64,000 nucleotides of DNA from Onchidella celtica (GCA_963931925.1 OZ007569.1:74534400-74598399), one strand, 5' to 3'; counted from the first letter of the stretch, positions 43,661 through 56,020 are shown. Translations and numbers: made by a program. The notes: generated by a model not told the origin, from the letters alone.

Positions 43661-46600
43661 TAGACTCAAGGCCACTGGGACCCCCCATCCCCCCCCCCCC
43701 CCGGGGATTTTATACCACTATGTTTTTCTTATAGTTGAGACCATAGGTTTATAAATTCTGCTTGTTATCAAAATTTAAAGTGTAGCCTTACATGAGTTAC
43801 GGCCCTTTAAACATAAGCAGTTGCGCCCTTTGGAAAAATAAGGGGTAGGGTTGATAAATCACAATCAAAATGAATGTATACAATCTAAATATGCACAAGT
43901 TTGGTATCAAATCAAAGCTACTATGTACATCTACTTGATAAAACATATATAGACACTAATTTGACAATATTATGATGGTAGTGCAGGCCAAAAACGTACA
44001 TTTTAACCAAAAAAAATAATTTAAAAATCCAAACTTAACCCTCTTGCTACGGACCACGCATTTTTGCTTTCCTATACCCATGATATTAAAGTTAATTAGA
44101 GCCAGGATTAGAAATACATGTTAAAATCAGAAGAACTTCCACCAGGAAGAGGCAGCTCCAATGCAGCACCATTTTAGTATAACAGTATCACTTCAGTTCA
44201 TTAAGATGTTAATCAATCACAAAGAAACACTACTCAAGATATCTGCGAAAATATGCAATTGATCAGTGACTATGACCACACAAGAAGTGAACAGTTGTAA
44301 AACTAGTACCTCCTTTTGCAGGTGCAATACATATCTAGAAATCATTATCACTTTGAACTTCCTGCTCATCTTCGGAAGACATGATTTCATCAGACGAACC
44401 ATCGGACAGATCACACTCATTTTCACTTTCATCATCATTGCTGCCTTCATTCTGAGTGCAGTTGTCTTCTGTAATTATATCCAGTAGTTCTTTGGGGAGA
44501 AAGTCATCCTCACACCACTGGATGACAAGAGATCCTGAACTGTCAATCACCCATCTATTGTCTTCAGCTTTGGGCAAAGTTGGGTGAGATTTGGATGCTT
44601 GCCTCCAGATCAAGGTTTCGAAGTTTGCTCTCTGAATGTGCAATAGAAGGACCTTTTTGCATGGTGGCATCTGGCTGATCTAAACCGCTGTCTTACAGTA
44701 TCATATCTCACTTTGTCAACTTTGGGTATGTGATGGCTTGCCATACAGCTTGCATACGAAAGCCTCCAAGTCTGCAGTGTCACTGTCTGTAATACTTTCT
44801 GAGGTGCCGAACCTGACAAACAGATCTACCAGCTTTGAATCTTTCTGAAGCATGGTAAGGGCCTTAATCTTCCCTTTGCCTGCAAAACAGCTTGTGGTAT
44901 CACATCCTGTGAAAGCATGCAAGCCTAAAATGGCATCGCATAGTGGTTTTCCAATCTTCTCACTCATGTGTGTTATATTGATATGTCTTCTCTTGTTCCC
45001 TGTACCTGTGTCAAATATCAAAGGTTTATCTATGAGTTCGTTGAAGCAGAGCAAAAGCAGGAACACATCAGTGTCGGGTGACCTCACAACAAGTGCATCA
45101 CAGTTGGCTTGTCGTGAAGCATATAGGCAGTGGAGGATGATCCGTGTGTCTGCTTCATCTTGTGAGGAGAACAGTTCTTGGACAGGTCTAGAGTCTGTTG
45201 TAGCACCATCACTACTGCTCAGTGACACACAACGTTCTTGGCTGACAAAAATGATTTCCCGATCATGCAGTTTTCCAGCGTAATCATCTGACTCCCATTC
45301 GGTGAGAAGAAGGTTGATGAGGGACGTTTTGTTATCATCATTGGACAGGAACGTTTTCCAGTCACGTGGTAGTTTGGTAGCTGATCCACTTACAAGGTAA
45401 GCATTGGCCTCTGAAGATCCTCTTCTAAGTCGTTCTGCATTTTTGATTGAGTCCTGAACATAGGTGTCTGTTACAAAGTGAACAATCTCCGAGAGAGGCA
45501 GTGCTGACAATACCCGCTTTGCTAGATCACCAAATGTGTTTGGTAAGTCTGTGAGAGACTGCAGAAGGGCATTGCCATCAACTATGTGAACTCTATTTTT
45601 CATCTGTGGTTCACCTTGTACCTGAGGGGCGTATTTGTCTTCAAGCTTGTGAAGGAGTGTTGACTTGTTTGTTTTCAGTGGCAAACCATCTGATGTGGCC
45701 ATTGCCCATGGCACGGGGCTCAGTGGGTAGGTCAAAACCTTCTCGAGGTCAATGTTGTGGACTTGTGACAGGATGAGCAGCTGACCAAACAGGTTTCTTT
45801 GGGTCTTGATATTGATTTCCTTTTTTCCTGATGGTTTCACAGACACAACTTTGGAGAGAGATGTAAATGTTTTCAGTTTATTTCTTTTCAGGGGTTCATG
45901 AAATGGCAATATTTGAGTCTTCAGTCTGCTGTCAACAAATGATTCAAAGGATGTTCTACCATTTTCTTCAGCCTTGAGCAGATCACTGGCAACATCTTCA
46001 GAGACTTTCAGACCAGATGAGAGACAAACAAGATCTTCTTGCTGGACTTCAAAAGGATTTATAAATGCAGTAAATGCCTTCATGGTCTCTTGCACTCCGT
46101 TTTCACTCTGCAGTTTTCGTGCTGGAGTGAGTTCCTTGTGGCTGTCATTACTTGAATCACCAATATCAGCCATATCATGGGTGGCGGAAACATAGCTTGC
46201 ACGGTTGTGTCTGGTCACCGACCATCTGTAATAAGCTGGCAGGCTTCTGCTGAAGCCAACAATCCCACCTCTTGTTTTGGCATGCCTGTTGATAGTTTGC
46301 TCAATTGTAAGATCAACTGCTGTTCGTGATGCTGGAACATCTGATCTGCACACACTGAAACCATTGTTGCGCAACAAGGATTCAGCACCAGGATGGGAGT
46401 CTGACAGATTGAGCAGGGAGATGAAATATACACTCAGATATTTGGCGTAGTTGTGATGGTCCATACTGAATAGGAGTGGGCAGAGTTGTTGTAGGCAACT
46501 GATGTGAAGATCCAAGTCATTCAATTTTGTCGCTCTCAGAAAACGCAGCAGCAACCAGACCCTATCCATATACTGGACCCAGAATTGTGATGTCTTCCCA

Positions 46601-49600
46601 TGTCGGCCGGTCCTCACTTCTTCTTTGAAGTACTCATACTGAGCAAACAGTTGATCAAATGCTTGAGATGCTAGGTTTTTCTCTGCTGCATTGCTGCTTA
46701 AATTTGTCACAAGCTCTTTGGCTTCTACCACCAGTTTCTCACATAGACCTACTGATCCTGTATTTTGCTCAAAGGCGGTGAAGAGCAATCTTTCAAGGGC
46801 TTCCAGCATGATGGTATGCACTCTAAGTGCTCTGTTGTAATGTTTACCATTCATTATCTTGTCAAGAGAACCACTAGCACATACGCCTGCTTCGGTAATG
46901 ATGTTTTCAAATCCTGATCCTTTCATGAGTTTTCCAAGAGCACCGAGGTAGGACAGTATAGTATGGAACACACCCAAGTGAATGACTACGTTCTTGTAAC
47001 GTTCTGCATCATGCCAGACAAGAGCATATGTTTTCTTTGCCACAGCAAGATCAAATGTGACAAATGTGTATTCCTGCTCTACTTCATCTGTAGCTTCCTG
47101 TGATATCTGAATGGTCGAATTTTCGTTGATGGAAGCATTGATGGGTGCCATGTAATCGATGACTGACTTGGTGTTTGTTTTGGTTTCTTGTGTCGCTGAT
47201 AGCCAACCTTTCCAGCTTGGAAAGTTGCACTTGCTTTCATTTAACTTCAGTCGACAAAACATCCACAAAAAATCAGACTTCAAACGCTTGTATCAAATGT
47301 TGGATGTTCGTATTTTGTTTTTGACACTGTCAGATCTGGCTCTACCTTGAGGCCCACAAAACACGGTTGTAACTCAACAGGAGTGTAAACAGCAGATCGT
47401 CTCTTTGACCTCTTCCCTTGACTTTGCATTGGTTCAGATCCACTGAGCATCATGTTTTCTGTTGGATTATCCTCTACCTCTGTCACTTTGTCATCTACTT
47501 CTCTTGACTCATCTTCAATCTCTGTTGATTTGTCTTTTACCTCTGTTGACCCATCTTCGATCGTTGTCGATTTGGCTATCACCTGTGTTGACTCATCTTC
47601 AACCCCTGATGATGCTACCTGTGTTGACTCATCTTCAACCCCTGATGATGCTACCTGTGTTGACTCATCTTCAACCTCTGCTGAATCTATCTCTGTTAAC
47701 TCATCTTGAGCACCCGCACACATATCTTTTACCACTGTTGACTTTTTCTTCACCTCTTGAATTACTATACCGTGGGTTGAATGGGTGGTTCCTGCGCCAC
47801 TGGGGGTTTCTTCATTCATATCAAAGTTATCCCAGCAGAATTGTGTGACAATGTTTTCGTCCTTTACCACGCCATCTGGAATGTTTGTTGGACTTTGAAC
47901 TACAGCATCACACATGGCAGTCTCTAATTCTAGTAAGGTAGAATGGGAGACACAGTGGCCGAAGCGATTCAGAATGTTGATGAGCTGTGCACTTCCAGTG
48001 ATATGCCTTACAGTCATCCCCAACAAAAGTTGCTTTGGCATCTTCCATTGTCCACATGTGACATTGTAGCATATGTCCTGACCGATGGACTGGTCAAGTC
48101 TGTCACATCGAATGCTACATGTACTCGCCGAGGCCCTCTTTGATAAAAGGCTTCTGAGAAACTTGGTTAGCATAGCGGGGGCCTGAATCTGGTCTGAGAG
48201 AAGATAGTCAGCACTTGGTGGCCAGGGCATTTCTGGGGCATTTTTGAAGCTGTCGAAAATCAATCTCCGTAAAACCAATGCTGCTTCCTCCAGTCTCCTT
48301 TCATCAGATGATGCACACTCAAATGCAGCTTCAACAGCACAGCCTTTTGGAACTTCGGCAGAATATACTAGCTCACTTCGATAGTTAGGCTGCCAAAACT
48401 GAAGTTTACTTCCAAAAGCTTTGTGAAGTTTTTCCTTTAGTTTGTAAGTCTTGTAATTTGGATTATAGACTTCAGGGTGATGGGACTGCATGTAGAGACA
48501 ATACTTTTCTGTCAACATACTCATTCTCTCGACTTGACAGTTTTCAATGATATACTTTTTGACATATCCTTTTATATGGGTGAAGGCATCTGCATGTGCT
48601 TTTTCAGATTTGAGTAGAGCTGGATCAGTTGCTGCTTGGTGGCGGTCGTCTTTCCTAGTGTAGTCACGACAACACGAGTCATGATAATGAGCTTCTTTTG
48701 CAACTAAACAGTAATTGCCAGTGATTCCCTTTAATCTGCTATCATCCTTTCTTTCAGTGGCTTCTTTTATAGAATTCTTGGCTGTTTCTGTTATACATTT
48801 CACCAGGTTCTCTCTCTTTCTTTTTACAAACTTTGATCGCTTGTCACATATGATACACAAGTCCTTTGAAAATAATGTCCCAGTGGTTTCTATTGCACGC
48901 TTTTTTCGTTGGGAGCAAGTTGGTTCCTGGTCATCAGCTGCTCTTTTCTTCAGAAATCTGGTGTAAGTAAATGTCTGATAGCAAGGTCAATGATAGCCAT
49001 GTTTGGTCTTGTCAAGCGAATCAGGGATTTTTTCACAAATGTCCATGAGTTTGTTTTTTGGATCCTCGCTGGTCATCCTTAGTCTTTTCATCTCGCACAC
49101 TCTCTCCCATCCATAGTCAGTGAATGGTTTAACATCTCCATAATCATGCAGGTTGTCATTGTGAATTATACACTTTGTACCTCCGCCAGAATGTCTCAAA
49201 CGTTTGTGTTTTTTCAATGGCACAGGCTTTTCCTCAGCCATAACGGATTCAAATGGAACTGTCTTTGCTTCTTAGAACTGGAATATGATTATCTGAAAAT
49301 ATAAAGGTAAAGAATAGGTAAATCTCAAATGGTGAACAGTTTTTAATTTCTTCACATTGCATTGCTTAAAATGAAACAATAGCAAAATTCCCTGCCACAA
49401 CTGTTTGTAACATTCGATATCGGATTGCGGTATACAAATGATGCATCAGCAAAGACAAATCGCTGAATCCAAAGGGAATAGTACGACCTCAGTTTGAATT
49501 ATATGGGATATAAACTTTCTTGTGGTCTTTCATTTATTTAGTTTTATTTTATTTCAGACTGTGTCAGCACTTTAACAGATGTTTTAGTGCATTTTGGTGA

Positions 49601-49967
49601 AACAGATGACAATATTCACAGTCAGATGAATGTTTCGAGTAAATTCACTTTATAAACTGATGTGTGCTATATATTCCAATTAAAATATAACACCAAATTA
49701 ATTGTAGGTCAAAATATATAATAGATATTCACTTCTAGTAAAGTTTAAATGGAAGGTGTGTACATGGGCACATTTTTTTTAAAAAAGTACATTTTCACAA
49801 AAAAATGCACCCATTGACCTTTCAAGGGGCAATAACTCATACAAAAGACACTTTAAATTTTGATAACAACCGGCGTTGCACTTGGTATATGTCCTAGTTT
49901 CAGAAAATGTATGTCTCATAAAATCCCCAAGGGGGGGTGAGGGTGTCGCCCACTGGCCCTGGGTCTA
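43661..49967 (-). mobile_element. Large DNA transposon with FEN1-like nuclease gene (Academ-like)
   Basis: The ends TAGACTCAAGGCCACTGGG and, inverted, TAGACCCAGGGCCAGTGGG begin imperfect TIRs of about 165 bp. Shared blocks are a C-run, GGGGATTTTAT, TTGTTATCAAAATTTAAAGT and ATGAGTTA. TCT stands on both sides (43658-43660 and 49968-49970), a 3-bp target duplication. Length 6307 bp. One large minus-strand gene, now broken, fills most of the inside. A 3-4-bp target and an XPG-type nuclease are features reported for the Academ superfamily, but I could not compare directly. Confidence 0.7.
44335..49241 (-). pseudogene. Zinc-finger plus FEN1/XPG-like nuclease protein of the transposon
   Basis: Starting at ATG 49239-49241 (MAEEKPVPLKKHKRLRHS), about 1635 codons run to 44335 with four breaks: TGA at 48987-48989, a frameshift near 47280, and frameshifts near 44735 and 44665. 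The N-terminal third has Cys/His clusters (KHGYH...CYQTFT; LCIICDKRSKF; AKEAHYHDSCCRDYTR) and an acidic repeat (about 47460-47700). The middle is the unnamed core of a widespread invertebrate and fish family (VVIHLGVFHTILSYLGALGK, HYNRALRVHTIMLEALERL). The C-terminal third looks like a FEN1/XPG nuclease: VHIVDGNALLQSL, SSQDEADTRIILH, VVRSPDTDVFLLLL and GLHAFTGCDTTSCFAGKGK (compare the GCD-G-G turn of FEN1). An acidic tail follows. Databases tend to label relatives CXC domain-containing. The nuclease reading is my inference. Confidence 0.6.
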
Positions 49968-51131
49968 TCTTCTTAGAATGAATACATTGACATGTATGGT
50001 TCAGAAACTCACTTTGCATGATTTACAAGTTGAGAGGCTGTGACACTTTGGATTATACAATGCATTATACATGTATGTCATTGCAGTATATGGTCATGTG
50101 ATGATATACATTGATTATTTTTATTTCTTGATATTATATCTCATAGACATGTCAATGGTGTTGGGTGCAAACCAGCCAAGTCAAAGATAAGCAAATTTTA
50201 CAGGAGGAACAAAACGTTGCGGATAACACAAAAGGGAAATGTACTTAACTGGTTTGATCACATGTCTATTTTGAATGTTTCTATTGAATTATGGTAAGAG
50301 CTATTTTTACAGATGATGTGGGGTTCCAATCTCCATAAATTGGTACTATAAAAAGAAATATGAAATTTTCGGACTTAGCTGGTTTGCGCCCGACACTATC
50401 GATGTATATTTCTTAGTTTGTATGTTTGCCAAACCTCTATCATTATCAGGCTGAAATATAGTTGGGGGGGATTTGACACTAGGATGGTCATTGAAGGGCT
50501 GGATCAGCCTGTTAGCGGTCACTTTATCTGTTTGTTTGTTCATTTCTGTGTTTATTTTTAGGACAGTAGACTATGTGACCTTATGGTAACAGATGAGTAT
50601 TTTACTGTCTGTCATAAGAGTTCATTCAGTTTGGTGCACTTTCATAACCAAGAAAGGAGTGCACGCCACAGTGAGGCGCACATGCTATCAACAGGCTTGT
50701 ATTTGTCTTGGACTTTTTAACTTGGTGCAATTCTTTTGCCTAGAAAGGATTGCATAGTGCACTAGCGTACTTGGGATCTGTAACAAGTGTACTTACAGAG
50801 GGAGACTTTCCACATTGTTTCCCTTTCATGAAAACATGATCCTTTCATACTTTCATAGCTTTGGTGCTCACATTCTGCTGTGAATACTTTTTGTTGTTGT
50901 TGTTTTCACATTATCTAAACACATTTTCCAATAATAAACTCTTATTTTCCTCTTCAGTGTACACATGTATTTGGTACTTCAGCCAGGGGGAAAAAATGAT
51001 TCACTGCTGAACATGTACACAGAATTTTCTTCCGGTGATTCCAGTCTTTCTCTCCTCCACACAAGTTGTCTTTCAGTATTATCTTTATAGTGGTTTGTCC
51101 CAAAAAAAAAACCCCAAAAAAAACCACATTA
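49968..51131. other. Intergenic stretch, nothing recognised
   Basis: Unique AT-rich sequence. A short stretch (about 50487-50520, GGTCATTGAAGGGCTGGATC then AGCCTGTTAGCGG) faintly resembles the tail of the tRNA-Thr SINE at 57027-57335. Confidence 0.35.
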
Positions 51132-51498
51132 GGGGCCATCCATAAAGTACATACATTCAATTTTGGGTGATTTTTTAGCCCCCTCCCTAATGTGTCCTTT
51201 TCATACATTTGGTTTCAATCTTCCTCCTCTCTTGTGGAAGTACATGACTATAACAGTGGTGCATGTCTGTGCTAAGGTCTTGATCTTTTTAAAACTATAA
51301 ATGGCAATTGGCATGAACTGTTTGACTGTTCCATAAGGAAAATAGAGCTTATAATAATATTTGATTTTTGTTCAATTCTACAACTTCTTCATTCATTGCC
51401 ATAATTGAAAAGTGCATTTACGCTTCCCAGAACGCTTTTCATACACTGGAATCAAATTCCCCTCCCCCCACTGACCATACATATTTTATGGATGGCCC
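51132..51498. mobile_element. MITE of the GGCCATCCATAAAGTA family
   Basis: GGGGCCATCCATAAAGTACA at the left faces the inverse of GGGCCATCCATAAAATATGT at the right, flanked by TTA on both sides. The 3-bp TTA target with GGG ends fits PIF/Harbinger-type MITEs. Part-copies of the same end occur near 18684 and 36752. Confidence 0.7.
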
Positions 51499-51502
51499 TT
51501 AG

Positions 51503-52029
51503 GTTAATATGGATTCACTTATATACTGTACATACATAAGTTCAATATGGACAAATTATGAACTACTGCAACAACCTTGCACCAGGCCAGCACATCATAG
51601 CAAAGTTTGTTTTCTTCAATGGGATCTTTCAGCACTAAAATTTAATTAAATGAAAAGCACCCTGTGAATTTTAATTTAGAAACCAGTAGACATGGACCAC
51701 AATGAAAATTGGAAGCCAGTGACTTCTTTATCATGTGCTATGTTTGTAGTAAAGAATTAAGCTGCATCAGCTTTTTATATAAAACTTTTTGTTTTCATTT
51801 TGTACGTCCTGGATATGGTATTTCTGTTTTTATCACCATGTGAAGCGTTTATTGTGAAATGCGGTCTACCACAACTGAATGCAAATTGATTGAAAAAAAA
51901 AATGATGGCTTGCCCCAATTTCTACTATCATAAATATTTGAGAGGGCAAAGTTCTATCAAGTTATTGAACAAACTTTTAAAAATTTAAATAATTTTAAAT
52001 TTGACTGAAAGATGATATATCTTGTATGA
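51503..52029. other. Intergenic stretch, nothing recognised
   Basis: AT-rich sequence without visible genes or repeats. Confidence 0.35.
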
Positions 52030-52260
52030 CTTCATTGTTTGTGTACTTGACTGACAACTGTACACGACTTAATTGTAAGTGCACCTGACGAACAGATCTA
52101 CATGACCTAATTGTCTGTAAATTTGGCTGACATCTGTATATGGCCTAATCGTGTGTGTACATGACTGACAGCTGTACATGACCTAATTGTGTATGCACCT
52201 TGACTATGGCTGTACATGACCTCATTGTATGTATACTTGACTGACAGCTGAACATGTTGA
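52030..52260 (+). repeat. Degenerate tandem repeat of about 40-45 bp
   Basis: Five to six imperfect units carry TGACTGACAGCTGTACATGA then CCTAATTGTGTGTAC. Units differ considerably, so this is an old minisatellite. Confidence 0.6.
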
Positions 52261-52696
52261 TATTGCCATAATGATAAGAATAAAAATATTTTACTTAAAT
52301 ATCTGTCCATCTTTGTCTTTTTTTTTTTGTTTGTTCATGTTGTTTACTTTTGATACAATTAATAGAAGTCATGTCCCATGTAATTCCTACAAAGTTGTGA
52401 TTTGCAGTGCTGTCAGTTTCATTAATTTCAGACATGGGAATGGCAAGCCAAAGATGCCACTACAATAACCCCTTAACAGGCAATATTGAGTGATGGGATA
52501 GGCCCATGTGTTGTACGGGCTACAGGCAGTGAAGGGGTTAAGTGCGCCCTCGAGGATATATAGGCAAATTTGTACGGGTAGTCATTTTTAAGCAAAATCT
52601 ACCCGGCATATCAGTGTGTAATACAGCTGGCAGTGAAGGGGTTAATATGGAAGCATCAAATGAAAGCAACTTCCAGTTCTTCAGAGATTAACTGTT

Positions 52697-53615
52697 AATA
52701 CTAATAATAATAATAATAATATATTGCATTTATATAGCGCCCAACCCCGTCGATGACAAGCTCTGGGCGCTTTAACAAACTCTTACACACACACACACAC
52801 ACGCATACACAAAAGAAATTCAAAAATATTTACTATTGTTGCTGCCGAAAAACACCTAGCCTAGTTTGTCTGAAAGAAATGGGTCTTCAGATGGCGTTTG
52901 AAAGAACCAATGTCATTAATTTCCCTGGTTGTCTTTGGAAGAGTGTTCCAGATGGTAGGGCCAAGAAATGAAAAGGACTTTTCTCCTACAGTGGACAGAT
53001 TCATTTTAGGTACTTTCAATTTTGTAGTGTCAGATGATGATCTTAGTTGACGAGATGGAACATAGTAATCAGTTAAATCAACTAGATACGATGGAGCAGT
53101 ATTATTGACACATTTGTGACAAATGGATGACAATTTGTACATTATTCTTTTCTCGACTGGCAGCCAGTGCAAACTCTGCAGAAGTGGCAGTGCTGAATCT
53201 CTTTTCTTTTTCTTCAAAACAAGTCTCGCTGCATTGTTTTGAGCAATTTGGAGTTTTCTAATATTTTTTTGTGAAATTCCAGCCAAAAGGGAGTTGCAAT
53301 AGTCAAGCTTTGAAAGTACAAAAGAATTTACTAAAACAGCCGCAGTTTCAGTTGAAATAAGATGTCTGATTTTACCAATTTTCCAGATTTCCATGTATAG
53401 AATACGAATGAGGTGACTAACCTGAGATGACATAGAAAGATTTGAATCAATGTAAACCCCTAGGTTTTTTACTTTTTTTGAAATTTCTATTGAATTAGTG
53501 CCAATTATCGTCTCAGTTCTGTCCACTTCTTGCAGAACCCGCTCACGGCCTAATAAAATAACCTCAGTTTTATCCTCATTTAGTGCCAGTTTGTTTACTT
53601 CATTTATGTTATACA
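52697..53615 (-). mobile_element. 5'-truncated CR1/L2-like LINE
   Basis: The minus-strand element ends in GGGCGCTATATAAATGCAAT followed by (ATT)n, its 3' tail, and is cut at the 5' side near 53615. It keeps the C-terminal part of the reverse-transcriptase ORF. A (TG)n run interrupts the 3' UTR. The tail matches the relics at 29955-30036 and 30917-30986. Confidence 0.8.
52861..53609 (-). CDS. LINE reverse transcriptase, C-terminal thumb and connection part
   Basis: The frame is open from the truncated 5' end (NEVNKLALNEDKTEVILLG) through VKNLGVYIDSNLSMSSQVSH, SKLDYCNSLLAGIS, LQIAQNNAARLVL and LHWLPVEKRIMYKL to the stop after FKRHLKTHFFQTN. These are the conserved blocks after the polymerase active site in CR1/L2/Crack-type LINEs. 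The YxDD catalytic motif and endonuclease lie in the missing part, so the copy is dead, yet the remaining frame of about 250 codons has no stop, which suggests recent insertion. Confidence 0.8.
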
Positions 53616-54826
53616 GTTATGTATCCATTAGCACAGGCTGACGATGTCCTGACTTTTTCCTTCTGGGGCATGCTATTGTAAAAGATCATTATTTTAAAAG
53701 TTCTGCATGTGGAAAAGAGGAGGGGGGCGGGGTGTCCGAGAAGCTTTGTACATTATAACTGTATATGAATTTTATTTCTTAAATTAAAATCTTACTGAAT
53801 GGTATTATTTACATAATACGTCAACTAAGGCCTATTTTGTATTTGTAATTGGGTGGTTTCGGTCATCTGGCAGGCTACCAAGCCAGTTCACTATCAGCAT
53901 AGATTTATTGATCTTTTGCTATAGTGCTCTGTATTATTTGTCACTTTGACCTGACACTACTAACAGTAACAGCCCCTTGCCGGGTCCAGTCTGAGTCAGT
54001 TCTATTGAGGAAAAATTCTGAGGATGGCTGTGCATGAGTCAGTTCAATTTATTCAATCTCATGGAATCATTGGAACTGATCTAGGCCAGTCTCATTTTGT
54101 GGCAACCATTCCAGAGGATTGTCAGGCGGCCAATAGATAGGTTCATGTAACATTTTATGGTGGCGGCCAATAGCCGCATAGTCAGTGAGACTAGTGATGT
54201 ATCGGCTCGTAATTTTTATAGTCGAATAATATTTTACTTGGACATCTCCTCTGATCAAGTATTCGAGTGACTTTTGATACATAATAAATGATAAACACAA
54301 TAATGAAAAGAAATTTTGCGACGCGCCTATCTCAGAAAACATGACAAAATGAAATAAACGAACTTGTGGTGATCCGGCACACCAGAAAGAAAGCAAACTA
54401 TGTTAAGCTGTAGTCGATGGCTTTGAAATTCATACAGCTTGTGAACTGCTCATAGCTAGTTTTGAGTTAATATTCAGTAATTGATCGGATTTTGGGGGGG
54501 GGGGGGGTCCTCTTTTTTCTGCAGGTCCAGTTAATAACATAAATAATCTTTCTTTTTTAAGTGTACACGGAAAAAGTAGTTGGGCTCTGTCGACTTTCGA
54601 CTTGTTCTGGTATTCGACTAGATCTAATCGAAAAATTATATTCGACTACCGTCATCCCTGCGATTCGCTACAATGGCTGCGCCCTACGTTACATCACAAG
54701 ACTTCTCGTTTCATTTCCTTTGCCACCTGTTGCCGGCCTTTTAGGGTACGTGTCCGTCAACGGGGGTGTCAACATCGGTGCATACTGTCATGCAGTGCAG
54801 GACTGAAAGCAAAAGTGAAATGATTT
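53616..54826. other. Intergenic stretch, nothing recognised
   Basis: Unique sequence with a G-run at about 54494-54508. Open frames at 54067-54396 (minus) and 54561-54823 (plus) show no known features. Confidence 0.35.
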
Positions 54827-55055
54827 GAACTAGATCTAGATCTAGATTTAGATCTAGATCTAGATATATCTAATATCTAGATCTAGTCTAGATCTAGAAT
54901 CTAGATCTACTGCTATTTGAAAAAGACGAAACTAGACTAGAATCTAATCTAGATCTAGATCTAGATCTAGACTCGACTAGTCTAGATCTAGATCTAGAGT
55001 TAGATCTAATCTAGAGTGTAGAATGTAATTTAGATCTAATCTAGAATGTAGAGTT
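54827..55055 (+). repeat. AGATCT/CTAGAT-rich low-complexity array
   Basis: Irregular runs of the hexamer TCTAGA / AGATCT with TTAGATCTAATC variants over about 230 bp. The motif is self-complementary, so the array is densely palindromic. Confidence 0.85.
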
Positions 55056-55110
55056 CTGGGCGCTTTTTCGGGGAGGAGTAGGCCTACCTTACTTGAGCGC
55101 CACTTTGTCA

Positions 55111-55514
55111 GATTGTCAGATTGATATAATGATAAGTAACGACGTGAGGGTCTAGTCAGTTTGTATCATCGAGGCCGTAGGCTGATGTTCGTCTGGGCAG
55201 TAGCCAGATTGACATATATCAGGGAAAGCCCCCGGGGTAGCTATGTATCATCTCTTTTAGTTAGTTTCTGGTCTTTGGCGCTCGAGTACGGAACTCCTTC
55301 CCTTTTTCGGTTGTTCCCACCCCTCCCCACTTAACCGAAGGACTTCCGAATGCGTTCTATAGTCCGAGTGAAAACAATGTCAATATAATATAGCTACCCC
55401 AGCGGCTTTCCCCTGATATGTCAATCTGACTACTGCCCAGACGAACATCGGCCTACGGCCTCAATGATACAAACTGACTAGACCCTCACGTCGTTACATA
55501 TCAATCTGACAATC
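55111..55514. mobile_element. Fold-back element with arms of about 130 bp
   Basis: GATTGTCAGATTGATAT at the left and its inverse at the right start arms that match over about 130 bp (through AACGACGTGAGGGTCTAGTC, GTTCGTCTGGGCAGTAG and CCGGGGTAGCTA). The loop (about 55245-55385) is unique. No coding capacity; a MITE with long TIRs. Confidence 0.75.
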
Positions 55515-55744
55515 GACTAATAAATATAGCCTAGGTAAGTTAGGGTGAGAAATACCGAAAAAGCGCCGAATTCTGTCTCTGAAGTTGCTTTTGTGCCGCT
55601 AGGTTATGGCATGCGAGCTGTGTCTAGTTATGCATTTGAATAAAAATAAAGGTGGGTTTGTAACACGCCCGGCCAGCCAGTTGCATATCTCTTGTTGGGT
55701 AAATGTGATGTGCCAATGAGGAATGGAATGCAGAAATTTGAAAT

Positions 55745-56020
55745 CTTCTTCTTCTTTCGTTCACAAATCTAAATCTGCAGATTTGTTCTTTTAAGAAAAT
55801 CTACGGTTTTCTGCAGTTCTGGCAGAGCACCATAGAGTTTGATGTTCAGGTCGGTGGGTTGGGGCCAATACATTTCTCGCAGTGCTGAGAAGAGTGTGCA
55901 GTTCTGCAATGTATGCTCCGTGTTTTGAGGAGATTGGCTGCACTCACATTATATGGCAGAGGTTCTTATTTTAAACTTGGTGAACATATGGTGGTGGAGC
56001 CTATTGTGGCCAGTATGAAG
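55745..56020 (-). pseudogene. LINE ORF2 C-terminus (Jockey/I type), relic
   Basis: On the minus strand the frame reads ALHTGHNRLHHHMFTKFKI, a stop, CECSQSPQNTEHTLQNC, then LREMYWPQPTDLNIKLYGAL and LQKTVDFLKRTNLQI, stop. This is the Cys/His cluster and C-terminal signature after the reverse transcriptase of Jockey/I-type LINEs. The 3' tail is GAACGAAAGAAGAAG. A shorter relative lies at 38163-38275. Confidence 0.65.

Noticed and set aside
44852-45283. 143-codon plus-strand frame
   Set aside because: Antisense of the nuclease-transposon gene.
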